Shown one piece after another: positions 49,890 through 62,590 of a stretch of 64,000 bases of DNA (position 1 is the stretch's first letter; each line of letters begins with the position of its first letter). Under the pieces are notes generated by a model. The model did no database searches, was not told the origin of the DNA, and worked only from the letters and a program-made list of their open reading frames with translations. A program made the position numbers and the translations under genes. This DNA comes from Mangifera indica. Its lineage: Eukaryota; Streptophyta; Magnoliopsida; Sapindales; Anacardiaceae. The stretch spans positions 4,278,001 through 4,342,000 of the forward strand of contig NC_058147.1 of the NCBI RefSeq assembly GCF_011075055.1, in the 5' to 3' direction.

Positions 49890-52800
49890 TTAAGCTTGAC
49901 ACATGCAATCGGGAGCAGGATACGTATATATGGATTGTTTCGCTTTTCGTAGCCTTAGCTGCCCTTGTCTATTTTTATGCCCACCAAGAACTGCATGCTG
50001 AAACTCTGACCATTCCATGCTCTTGTTCAGGAAGAGCTTGCCCAATAGTGTCATATTTGGTCTTATGGTCTTCAAATTCAAGTAAGCTCGGTGTGCAACC
50101 TAACAAAAGAAATTCAATCTCAATCACAAATTTAGGCTTGTAATACAATAATGGAAAAACCTAGTTTGCAATTGCACTGCAGTTAGAAAGGAACACAAAG
50201 ACCCCAATAAGGCAACTTTGGGAATAGACATGTTCCTTCCTCCACCTCTGACCCGAAGATACATTATTTACAGCAATGCACTATTTATTATGTATCCTAA
50301 TAACAGAGGAGACTTATCAAAACACATTGCTTGATTATGCTAAAATGATTACTCCACAATCAAGGAGATAAACGCTTTAAAAACATATTGAGAAAAAAGA
50401 TTCTTTACCAAAGCATTGTGCATGTTGCCTGGAGAAGCAGAAATGAAGACGTCACTCTGCATGCTTACATAGTAGTCAACAGCTGCCAACAAAGAAGCCT
50501 TGCCATCGACCATGGCCAGTTCCTCTGCAGAGGCAATACTCTTCTTATCTTCCATTAATGGAAACAATTTTTGTAAAGTTGAGATCCTGGCTTCTCCACC
50601 ATAAACCTAAATTAAAAAATTGTCATTCCATGTCTCAAATTCTTCATAGAAAATAAATAAATCCAGTAGCAACAGGGACATTGACCTCCTAATTGTCAAC
50701 TCTCTGATAAATATACAAAACATCAATTTCAACTGTGATAGAAGAAAAACCTTGTGTGAAGCAAGATAGAGGCGAGTGCTATTGTTGAAGCCCAAAGCTG
50801 CTAGCAGCAACCCAATTTCTTCTGGAGTTAATGGGCAACGCCCCTGATTTCTCAACTCTTCATCAGTGAACTGTGCGTTTAAGACTCTGCCCTGCCAAAT
50901 TACCTGGCGGTATTTGGCCAATGCCAGTTTTTCGGCTTTTCCACCACCAAAATCACAAGCTGAATGAGCGGCCATATCCTACAGAGTGTTAGGTTAGAGA
51001 CAATGTATATACATTTGCTCAAATTGCAAACATAAAAAATCATAACCAAATTTATTAAGTGATACCTAGAAATAGGGTTAGATTTGAGTCGAATTTATTT
51101 AAATTGAGTTTGTTCAAGCTCGAGTCTAAGAGTTCAATTCTTTCAAGCTCAATTTTTAGGGGTGTTCAGTTCGTTAAGTTCGTGAGTTTACAAAATTTGA
51201 TATGAATTGACTAGAATGACGTTATTTTGACTAATACGCATCAAAACAACGTTGTTTTTGCACCGAGCTGAGCTCAAACTCGAGCTCGACTCCTTTCAAA
51301 CGAGTCAAGCTCAAACACCTTTGAGATGAGCTCGAGCTTGGCTTCATTCAAACTTGATCTTAGCTTGAATTCAACCATACCTAGAAATGAATAATTTAAT
51401 CCCTCATACTGTTAGACAGCTGTGATTGATATTCCATCAACTTCTACCATTTGAGACCCATAGATGATTACAACTGCAGTATGCACATAACAAAACCAGT
51501 ATTATCTGATATCAGGTGTTTATGGTCAATGATAGGGTTTTTAGACTCAAACATCCCAGGATTTCATTTTCCGTAAACTGGAGTGATGATAAGGTCCAAG
51601 ATTCACCTTAAAATAAGTTGAAAAGTAAAAAAAAAAAAATACTGCAGGATATGTTCACAAACTCATTTAGAAAAATAGGAGGTTCATACTTTATCAAAGC
51701 GAAGATGTAACACAACAAACTTCCCCGCTCCTGTGACCTCATCATCATCTATTCTCTCCCGAAGGAGCTCAGTCCCTGAAGTATGAAGTTTGGCAGGAGG
51801 ATGACGGAGGCGATGAACAATGATATCTCCCAACACCCTAATATGGCGAACGAAAACTAATGCTTGAAAGTTGACTTTACAACGTAGGCGTTGGATGTCT
51901 GTTGGCAAGTTGTCAAAAGCTAAACGATGAGAGAATGGGGCTATAGCAGCAATGCCATAACTGCAAAAATCAAACTATCACTTCTTTGATGATCAAGTTT
52001 TTTTAAAAGGTGGATATGATATTAATGTATTCTGCACATTTATAGGACATTAGTGCATGAGCAGACATCCAAGGTAAGATCTACATTATAATAATTTAAG
52101 AAAATTTTAGAAGAAAAGTAACTGTTTAAATTCATATTAACAACTACTCTATTAAAGCCAAAAAGAGTTCTTCAGAAAACTAGTAGTTGTTGTTGATAAA
52201 AGAAGAGAATATTTTTTTAATAGTGGTGTACTTTAAATTGTATGATCTCATGAAATCGTTGTAGTAAGTCCTGAAGCTAATACCAGAAATAGATGGGAGA
52301 AAACGCAATGGCAGCTTATCAGTTGAAAAATTCAGACAGCAAATTTCCACAAAATAAATAGGGTTGGAAGAAATCACCAACCTCTGTAACACGGGCAGGA
52401 CACTTTCCACATACCAATTAGGTGAAGCATGAACAGGTGCAGTTTTAATTCTTGTGGCTCGTATACCAGTAGCATAATACTCGCGAGAGCTCCAAGAGTA
52501 TTCACTTGGCAGCTCTTTAACTATTGAAATTTCATCGCGCAAGGAATAAATAAAGTGTTCCACATCAAATATGTCAGCAAATGAGCTGCCGAAACAAACA
52601 TAATTGAATTATAAATGTAACCCCTTTATGTAAGAAGCTAGAATGTAACATGAGTTGCCAAGATAGCTTACTCATTAAATACCTTGAATCTTGCCAAACT
52701 GGATTCACTTCGAGGTGTGGGATCACCAGGGTTGCATTTAATATTTTGGCAACAGCAACCGCATCGCATATCTTGATAGTAAGCAAAAAAATAAGTCAAC

Positions 52801-53698
52801 AACGCAAGCACTCTGATTGAAGCAAACAGCTAGAAAATCATTCTAATAAGAAACAATAATCATAATAATAGCACAACATCCATAAACCAGTTATACAAAC
52901 TGTTTTATATAAAGTGGTTGACACTTAGCACAATTCCAACATTATATCACTATCTTTGTATTGAATTATCATCTTCATCTGTTATAACTAAATTAGTAAA
53001 ATTAATCAATACGTGCAAAATTGCTCCATTGAAAAAAATAAAAAAGAGGAAAAAGAAAAAGTAAACATAAACTTAATGGAAACGATGCAATTGTATGATT
53101 ACTAACCCCCATTCTTTGCTGATTTAATCCACCATCAAGAAATACTTGAATATAACCTTGAGACTTTTTAGGCAATGCTGCAGAAGACAATTATCAATTA
53201 CTAGTTTCAAAAAAAAAAAAAAAAAAACATATCAAGATGAGATCCAAGTAACTAATACTCACGAGGTGTAGTTGTGGATTCAACACAAGGTTTCCAGTCT
53301 TGATTGGGTAATGGAGACCAGACTTCAGATTGTCGTTTAAATGACTGAAAAAGTTAAAATTTCAGATTTTATGATAGTAAATGGAAATAACGAATAAATT
53401 AAAAAAAAATAGGGCATACAAATTGTCTACGTAAAGCTCCCTTTAGCAGAGACAAGTGTCTGGGTTTTGGCGCGTTCCACTCCTGCAAATGCGAGTATTA
53501 GATGATTAGAAACGGAAAAGAAAAAAGGTGCAAGTGAAATGAAAGGAGAAATGTTGAGAGACGTACAGAGAAGATAGAAGGAGAGGCACGACCTAAGGGG
53601 CCAAACAAATTAGGAAGAAAAATGGGGAAAAGGATGACCAACAGTCCAAGGAAAGCCATTCTCTGAGATTGATTCTGGTAATGGTACAAGAGTTTCAT
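49890..53698 (-). CDS. O-fucosyltransferase-family protein (Golgi type II)
   Basis: Ten coding exons: 53698-53567, 53482-53420, 53344-53263, 53177-53107, 52771-52683, 52585-52382, 51960-51690, 50978-50751, 50606-50409, 50099-49890; 515 aa with consistent phase. A short cytosolic start (MKLLYHYQNQSQR) precedes a hydrophobic signal anchor at about residues 14-33 (MAFLGLLVILFPIFLPNLF). The plant O-FucT (DUF246/PF10250) fold follows: YIQVFLDGGLNQQRMGICDA at about 101-120, the HLRFDKDMAAHSACDFGG motif with the conserved Arg at about 301, and the C-terminal SPGNMHNAL block. It ends in PAPDCMCQA. Related plant proteins are Golgi glycosyltransferases, some acting on pectin RG-I or on protein O-fucose. 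The exact acceptor cannot be named from sequence. The intron between exons 7 and 8 carries an insertion with a 12-bp direct repeat. Confidence 0.9.
51062..51388. mobile_element. Insertion with 12-bp direct repeats inside an intron
   Basis: atacctagaaat occurs at 51062-51073 and again at 51377-51388. The 303 bp between are rich in tcaagctcgag / gagctcgagcttgg words and include aacaacgttgttttt. There is no open frame. A target duplication of this length fits a SINE-like or other retroposed element, but no poly-A tail or A/B box is clear. Weakly similar sequence is seen near 63467-63550. Confidence 0.6.
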
Positions 53699-54750
53699 TG
53701 TTGTGTCAAAACAGAAATGGAGAAGACAACCCAAATTAAGCGTAAATAATAATTATTTTTTAATTAGAAATTGTTAAAAATAAAAATTCAACGAGTGTGA
53801 GTGCTCCATCACATACTTACGATACTAAGTATTCATATATTTTAGATATATAAAATAAATATATAAATAATATATTATAATATAATTAAATATTATTTTT
53901 TTAATTTAAAAACATTAAAATGTGATACATATTATTTATAGATAAATTTAAAATATATATACATAATTTCTCAATTATTCAAATTTATTTTGGATTTATC
54001 AAATTTTCTTTTAAACTTTTTTTGTTTTAGTACTAGTACGAAACACGATATATCACACATATCTTACGATACAATATGATATAGATAAAAAACGATATAT
54101 ATCATAAAATATATTAAATTAATACGATATAATAAATATAACTTATAATACGATATATATTACCAATATAAATTAACATATTTTTTTAAAAAAATAATAA
54201 TATAATATAAATACATTAAAAAAATTTTAAAATAATATCGTATTAATTAAATTTTTTATTTTTTTATCATATCATACTATACGAAATAATATTCAGTACA
54301 TAGTATCAAACATTAAATTTTGATATGTAATACAATATATAATTTGACTATCATCATAGTTTTGTAAGCTTTCCAATGAAATGTTGATGATACTTGTTCG
54401 ATACTAGACTTCGAATAAAATTTGATGGTGTGCATAATTTGTAAATACACAATTAATTATACATATAATATATCATTTTATATAATGAAATATTAATTTA
54501 TTTTTAATATTAATTTATATAATAAAATATACTCTATAATTATATATTTTTTCAATTAAGATTGACAGACACGACTTAAATGATTTCATGTTAATCATAA
54601 CAAAAAAACTGCTGTACTGAAGCAATCTCCCTACTCCCCAATAGCTCATTCTGCGCTAATGCAGACAACAGAGCTACCAGTCCACTATTCACATGAATTT
54701 CTTATGTTAAGGTAAAAGGTGGTGAGAAAGACAAAAGCCATCTACACGTG
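53699..54750. other. Spacer between the O-fucosyltransferase-family and SUMO-protease genes
   Basis: Upstream region of the O-fucosyltransferase-family gene, then very AT-rich DNA. 53814-53950 resembles the AT-rich foldback repeat. About 54030-54310 repeats acgatat/gatacaatat-like words imperfectly. No gene found. Confidence 0.45.
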
Positions 54751-57700
54751 TCACAAATGGAGATCTTTCGACAAGCCTCCGGTGACGACTCCTTCCTCCT
54801 CAATAGAAGAGAGCCGTGGCCTTTTTGCAGGTTGCTCTCCATATGATACTGCAAGAATTTCATCATCAATAACTTCCACTTCATCACTTGCAAACTCTCT
54901 ATTTTCATCCATTTCAGACTCTTGATGCAACCTGTTTTCAACTGAATTAGTGTCCTCAGGCATTGAGGTAGTCGGAATTTCTCGCCGGAGGAAGGGCCTA
55001 TATTTAATATACTATCAAGTGTTTTATCAGGCTCTGGAGAACCTTCAATTGTCGATGTCTGCAGCATTGCGCCAGAGACAGAAGCCAGGCCTCCGGTCAA
55101 ATAACCAATATTCAGAGATATGGATCTGCGTTGATCTGTTCTCTCTACAAGACTTTGACTGGCATCCTCTGGAAGCGGATTATGTTCAATTATCCCCACA
55201 TCTTCTGAGTCATCGGAAGCACACAATGATGTCTCTGGGGATGAGTCAACATCTTGCTCTCCTTGCATGGGGATCTCCTGGTTCCATGAAACCTCTGTAC
55301 CAAAACCTCTAGATGGATACGGGATGGTACTAGCTTGAGCAGTGAGTTCAGCTATTTGCTGAAAACTATTTTCCCCAGAAGGCAAATACCCAAAATCCTC
55401 ACCTGTTTCTACATCATCCTGCTGTAAATTACACGAAACAAGGAAAAAAGCATTTAATGTGCGGATAATCCAGTCAACTTCTGTGGATCTTGTAACAGTA
55501 AGATCCCTAAATACCAAACAGGCTATAAAATAAGCCTCTGCAAGGAAAAAAATGTATTAAGGAACTGTTTTAACCTGTTAAGTGTTACCGGCAAAAAATT
55601 CTATTTAATTTTATATTTCAGTAGTAGCATAAGATCAACAGCCAAAGTCCTAATTAATAATTATCATAATCACACTCACAATCATCTTGTAAATGAAAAG
55701 AATAACACAACAATGATGAAGAAAAATTAGTACCTCTTTTGCTGATATAGCACCATTGAGAGGGTAATAAGAAGATGGCTGGCCAAAAGATTGAAACTGT
55801 GTGAGTAATGCTCCTGCAGTAGCTCCAGGCTCAAAAAACTCCCTGAGAACCATGCCAGAATCGTTAACACACTGCAAATTCCTTGCAGAAGCTGCTCCCA
55901 ATAGAGTGATTTCAATGCCCCGACTAGTCTGTGAATTTGATAAATTTCCATGTTGAGCTATTGAAGAACAGCATCTTTCTGATACATAATCCCCACCTGT
56001 TTCATTCTCACTGTTTTTGGGAAATCTAGAGGATTGGTGTTCATTATGACAAACATCTGATGTCACTTCCCGAGAGCGATTTTCAAGAAGTTCAAATATC
56101 AATTTCTGTATAAGAGTACGTTTAAGAGAAGCCTCGGAGGGTGGAAACCAATCAACATTAAGCTGGAAAATACAAGTCATGATATATGTGGTTAACCACC
56201 TAAAAGATTAAACAAATGACAGAACAGTCTATAAGACAAGAGTGGAAAGTTAACATTAGACAGACCACTTACAAAGTTAGAAAACTTGGTTAATTTGAAT
56301 GGGCTGAAATTAACAGGAGCTTCAGCAAGAAAGAGCTCAAGATAGTGCAGCAAGAACAGGCCACAATCAAATGAATTTTCTTGCTGTGGCAGCTGATAAA
56401 GAACAAGACTTAAATTGTCAGAACAACAATAAACACCCACCAGATCCACACACACAGAGGCTATTAGGTTATAAACCAATATTAAGTAAATAATCAGCAA
56501 AAATATAGACATAACCAGTGAAATCAACCTTTTCCACTTTATTACTTCACTATTTACCAACCTAAAAGTAGTTTTTAAGGCAATCTTTTTGTTTTTATGA
56601 CTCCATTATGCAACAGCTTAAAATTGTAAAAACAATAGCAATACCTCAAGTTGGACAAACCGCATATTCAAGAATTTTGAAGAAATATCTTCCGATGTGT
56701 CTTTGTGTCTCACTTTCCACTCCTCCCATAGGTAACTGTAATTTCAACATATAAAAGTGCATGTCAACAAACTTAAAGGTGTAATTTCCAATGATGTATT
56801 AAAACAGATGAGCTTTTACTGAAGACATTGCACACTAATGGTACTCATTGAGAATTAATGGAGTATGGTCTAACTACCAAGCAATAACAGTACAATATAT
56901 TTCAAGAGGAAGTAAAAACAAAATGCTCACTCCCTTTACCACAGAATAACAGTTAATGATACTGAACTGTACATCACATGATAAAGAATTTCATATAAAA
57001 AAATTCCCACCACAAGTTGAACAAGCAAAGATTAAAGAAGACACTGAAACCTTTGCCAAGTATACACATTTTAACACTTAAAAGCCCCTTTCACACGGTA
57101 AAACAGAGTGATGAAAAGGGATATGACAGAGAGAAAAAATGTTTATCAACAAAACGAAACACTATAATTTAGAAAGATATTTATACATAACACGAACTAA
57201 AAGCCGAAGGATACCTTTGAACAAGATTTTTGAGACCTGCGTGAGTTCCTTTTATAGAATCCATATGCAGAATACATGGTACCTTCTCTGAGTTGTCCAT
57301 GTCTTCATCTGGAAAGAGACAAAAGTACATGAACAAGGGAGATTTCCCAAAGGGCATCATTGATTCCAGCAAGACTTACCTCTAAAAGTGGCCACTTCAC
57401 CAAGATGACATATGATTAGTAAACTCCAGTGTAAACTATCATCACATGCATATACAATTCATCAGGGCCTAAGTTAATACAGAAAGTCTCTGAAAAGAAA
57501 CAGAATTTTAAAACTGATTTCTTACTTGAAGTTTACAGGAATAAAAATGTAATCTTTTCCAAATACGTCTACTTTTCTTGTCCACTTATGAACACGTAGA
57601 AAAGCAGCCTTGCCATCAGAAATACTGGATGGATCTTTGTCCAAATCCGCAAGCTTTCGAAAGAAAAAGCTGTTAAAAAAATGAAATCTATGCTTTTCCT

Positions 57701-60700
57701 CAGCTTGAATCTGATTCTTCAAATACCTGCCAACCAATTATATTTTCAAACTAACTTTTTTCCTTAAATAAATATGTAAAAGGAAATTCAATGTCAAAAC
57801 CTAATTTACAATCAAAGCAAATGCAAGAATTTCTTTAAAATGTCACAGTAATGCACATTCTTCTTTTTATGTTTCTGATTTAGAATCATAAGCTAGTGGA
57901 TACAAGAATAAAATAAATAACATAAAGTCAACAAGAGAGACTTTGAAGATCAAAATCCTACAGTGAAAATGATAGGTCACAATTAATGAAAACATTAAAT
58001 TTACAAAAATAAACTTACTTGATATAAAAGTCAATGATTGTATCATTGATGAATGTTTCTGGTTGTAAGAGATCAACGTCTCTCTTGCTAATTGAAACTG
58101 CATCTGAATCCCCTTTTGGATAGATTACATCTTCAAAAGGCTCATCAAAACTGTAACACGATTCGCTTGAACATTTATTCAATTAGACACCATTAAGTGC
58201 TACCAAAACACCCCTAATAAATATGAATGTTAATCACCGAGTTTCAATTCCTTCACAAGTTTCATGTAATATATCATAAGGAAGATCAATGATTCACCAA
58301 AACTGTAAGATGTCACTTGTAAAAATTTTTCATGACAAAGTTAAATCTAGTTTTTAACAGTCCATACAGAAAGTTGATTCTGGCTTTTCTCCAGAAACAA
58401 GCCCTCATTCACTCATCCCACAAGCAAAAACATATTTACATCACACAATAAAGCCATTCCCAATTATCAGTTGAACTACAAGAAAAAAAATCTATTAGAG
58501 GGATGGAGCATCAAAATGTTACAGATCTCATTTGTATCTGACTCATGAAAAGAACGAGGGAATATATAAGAAAAATTATGAGAGAAGGTATCAAAGAAGC
58601 AAATGAAAGACAACAGGGTAAACAAATCATCTAACATCACTGCAAAAAGGCCAGTCCATCAAATAAAGCTTTATATCTACAAATGCGATTAAATAGAAGG
58701 GAACAGTTAGCTTTCACTCACTTGGGAAAATATTGCCTCCGTTCAAAGACATCATTTCCATTCGTTTCCGCAAGACCGCTGCAAGTTAATGAAGAGTTAT
58801 GTTTAAATTGAATAAACACAATAAAAGTTAAAAGAGATTTTAAAAAATAGAAGATAACACCTAAAGATCTTTCAATGCACAGCTAATTCATGCTTTCGGT
58901 TCAAGACAATACTTGAAAAGTAAAAAAATGTTAAAATTTCACCATAAAATCTATATGCCATCAAGCAGACAAATTTTAAACAAAATATCTCAAATAGCAA
59001 CGAGCAATGGGCTAAATCCGAAATATTTGGCTTATGCAAAATAAAATTTGAAATACTGCAACAACCAAACATTTCGTTATATGCACAATCTTGATCTATT
59101 TACGCAATTTTTAAAATTTCATCAACCAAGCAATTAAACTTTATAGAATCATGGGCATATCATTATTAAGACAGAAGGTACAAGGACCTTAATATACATC
59201 AATTATCATCATACACCCACACAAAGTTACACCGAAACATCAAAAAATTATGGCATACATTGCCACAAGGCGTAGAAGGATAATGTCAAACACAAAGAAG
59301 TAAAAATACTAAACAGCTTTAGACACCACTTTAACAAGCAGGCAACTCGAACATATATTGCTTATCTTCCCAGAACAAGGAACAATATTAATTTAAAAAT
59401 AAATATAAAAAACAAAACTATAATAAAATTAATTTAACTTACTCAAACACAATGTTCCATACAGCCCTGTATTTATCGTTTAATGAGGTGATTTTTTCCT
59501 GTTTCTCAGACCAGTTCTGCTCAATAACTGCAAACTTCAACTCCTCAATGCCTGAATCAATTTAGAAAGGAGAAATAATAAGAAAAGTGTTTGAACTTCC
59601 ATACAATTGTATAAAGACTCAATTAAAAGATGCAGAGAACATTCTACTTTTAATCAAATTATAGCAAAAATTGCAAAACAAAATTACTTGATGTGATTAA
59701 AAAAAAAAAAAAAGAGAATCCAATATGGATAACAACTTGAGGAAAAGTAGAACAAGATAAAAAAATTCAAAGGGATCAACAAAGTTGCAATAATTTAAGA
59801 TGTTTTTGATAATCCTGGCAATAAATTGTCACCATCTCCCACACCAGGAAACAAAAAAACATAGAAACAAACACAATGGACTTCACGAAAACATGAGCAC
59901 TAAATTTCCCAAGAACACAGACCTGAAGTTCCCTTTGAATCATCATCATCTTGGATTGAATTCTTAGATAGTAAGTGAAGCTTAACCACAACTGACGCAA
60001 CCTACATGATGTCCACACAAGAAACCATAAATCTTTAAGGAAAAGCATATGCACAAACCAAGAGACACTTGAATGCATAATCTCACCTTTTGAAACCACT
60101 GACACTCAATATCTACAATATCATCAATTCCCCAACTATACCTTCCTTGATTTTCACTTGCAGTTGAATTCTTGATTTTAATACCAGTGCAAGAGAAAGT
60201 TATATGGCACACCGAACAAAGATCATCCCGATACACAACATAATCAGGACATATAACAACTGTCATGTTCGTGTCATCCTGCAAATTGCAGAGAAGGAAT
60301 ATACCATCAGGTTTCAAAGGCATTTCTAGGTTCTGGCAATGTTTTGACAGTAATAAAAAATGTGACATCATTAATAAAAAAAATATGTCCCACAGTTCAC
60401 TTATGGGTAGATAGCAGCAGGTTCACTTACTGCAAAATATATGTTTTATTCCTATTGGGAGTGAAACTTTCTATCATTGATTAAGCCAACATGCATATAG
60501 ATTAATCATAAAGGAAACCGAAAATTTCAAATTCATTACTAAACTGACAATAGAATCTTTTATAGAAACAATGAGAGATACATTGACAGCATAGAGAAAA
60601 TGTGAACAAATGTTAGAAATAATAACAATACACACAAAACAATGTCTACCCACAGCAGTTAAAAGAGATAACAAGACATCTAAGATGCCAAAGATATTAA

Positions 60701-62590
60701 GCACACCAAAATGGAGATCCAAATTCAGATCAACAAGAAATTTAATACATTTAACAGGTAAAAAAATGTCTGTTTGATAAAAAATGCACTAAACACTTGA
60801 ATAGTTTATCAAGAAGAAAAGAGAATTACCATTTCCATATCATCAAGGCAATGATCTGACACATGACCATTTAAAGCAGCTGAAGTTATGCAACAAGCTG
60901 TCTTTAGAACATTAAAGGATCACACCATAATATATCGTAAATGATTATACAAGATATCCAAATTAGAAATTATACCATTTTCTTCCATAGTATCAGAAAA
61001 AGGACTCAAAGGAGAACCCTCATCCATACTTCCTTCCACATCAGAATTCACAGCAACTGGTTCACCCTGTACAAATAAAAAACAATGTAAGCATAACCTA
61101 GATATCATTATCCATAGTCAGAACATATATGAGGAGATATATCAAAATCAAAATACATTTGATGGAGAATCTGAATAGCCACAATTGAAATGGCTTTTCC
61201 CAGGTAAAGGTTCCCGATGGAATGAATCTCCAGAGACCATCTCACAAGAGAAAATTTCAGTCCCACAATTATCCTTTCTGAAAGAAGGGTTTTCTTCACA
61301 ACTTGTAGAATTCACTAAGGTAGCTCTGTTAACAAAATCCTCTCTATCTGTATCCATGGAGGTATATGTATTTCCATTGTCACAGCTAGGATCAGAGTCA
61401 ACAGCATCAACATTTACACAAAGCACACCGCCAATTCCTTGTTTCTGAACATCGGTTCCTGGGGCAACTGGAAATTAACACAATTATTAGCATAGAATGG
61501 CATTTGTAACATTATTGTATGATCCTTTCTAAACCATAAATAACAAACACAGAAAGTAAGCACGATCAAAACTGCCCATCAAAACCTAAAACAAAATAGC
61601 ACAAAGATGATCAGATAAATTGACATGTCAAGAAACCATCTTTTTCACTCTTTGATTTATCTGTATTTTTTAATAACCTAAAATTCTTTAAAACCAGTGC
61701 AATGAAGTGAAGTGAGAAACTGGGATTGGTTTCTTGCTACTTAGGTAAGCTGAGAAAAGAACCACCAAACCTCATGAGAGCAACCGGCATACCTCACCAC
61801 TTGATTAACCCCTCAGGTAATAATTTCCAACTTCTCAAAGGATAGGCCATCTTGGACTTGAACACACTTATATTGAAAAGTTAACACTTTAGATCCTTTT
61901 CCAGGAAAGACAGCCATGAATGTTAATCAAAGCTTAGCAAAAGGTACTACCATGAACATGAAATTATAAGTAGGCAAACAAGAATTCAGCATTCAGACAT
62001 AATTTGCCCAGGAAATATAGTTTGTCAAAGCCAAATCAAGGCTTAATCGACTGATTCACATACAATAAGGTAACACAGCTATTTATCATTCTTCTGAGCT
62101 TTATAGAACTCTTATTAAACTGGGTAAACAGTAGTCCAACACACATTGTGTTCCTACTTTTTACTTCTTAACAATTGAGCAGTAACAATTTCCAAATTAG
62201 AGATTCAAACTTAAACATCTAACACGAATTAAAAACATATAATCTCATTTTTTAATTAAAACTTCGCAGGAGTAAGGAAAATGTAATTATTTATTTCTAC
62301 AAAAACAGCAAAAGCGTAAAACATCACCATCCCATATTTTCCCGGGGTTTCTCAAAACCAAATAGACAGGGAAAACGGTAAAAATATTAACAATTAAAAA
62401 AATCCTCTGCGTTTTCACTAACCGATCAGAGCACCAAAAAAAGAAACTCACCGCATTCAAGTAAATCGTACTTCAAAACCCCATAATTATCATGATTAGG
62501 GTTATGATACTTCGTCACAAAATTACCAGCTGCATATTCAGTCAACTCGTCCTCTTCTTTGAAGTCAAAGGATTGGTGCCCGTTCTCCAT
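54751..62590 (-). CDS. SPF1: ULP2-type SUMO protease (SPF1/ASP1-like), C-terminal frame shifted
   Basis: Sixteen coding exons: 62590-62452, 61467-61157, 61066-60976, 60879-60830, 60278-60087, 60001-59923, 59551-59443, 58778-58722, 58150-58019, 57726-57526, 57435-57380, 57308-57215, 56735-56645, 56392-56273, 56162-55734, 55421-54751. Phases agree up to the last exon. The C48 cysteine-protease domain spans about residues 355-575, with catalytic His456 (NLHWSLLIICHLGE), Asp489 (ILHMDSIKGTH), Gln538 and Cys544 (QQENSFDCGLFLLHYLEL). The N-terminal region is acidic. The tail is long and acidic and ends with AKRPRL, a possible nuclear signal. The summed exon length leaves a remainder of 2, so one base appears lost between about 55010 and 54965; otherwise the frame runs on to a stop at 54702 with unrelated sequence. 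Arabidopsis homologues remove SUMO and act in flowering time and gamete or embryo development. Confidence 0.85.

Noticed and set aside
54990..55100. Small intron to explain the SUMO-protease frame change
   Set aside because: Candidate GT donors (near 55042 and 55104) paired with the acceptor before gcccttcc restore the same frame, so they do not solve the mismatch.
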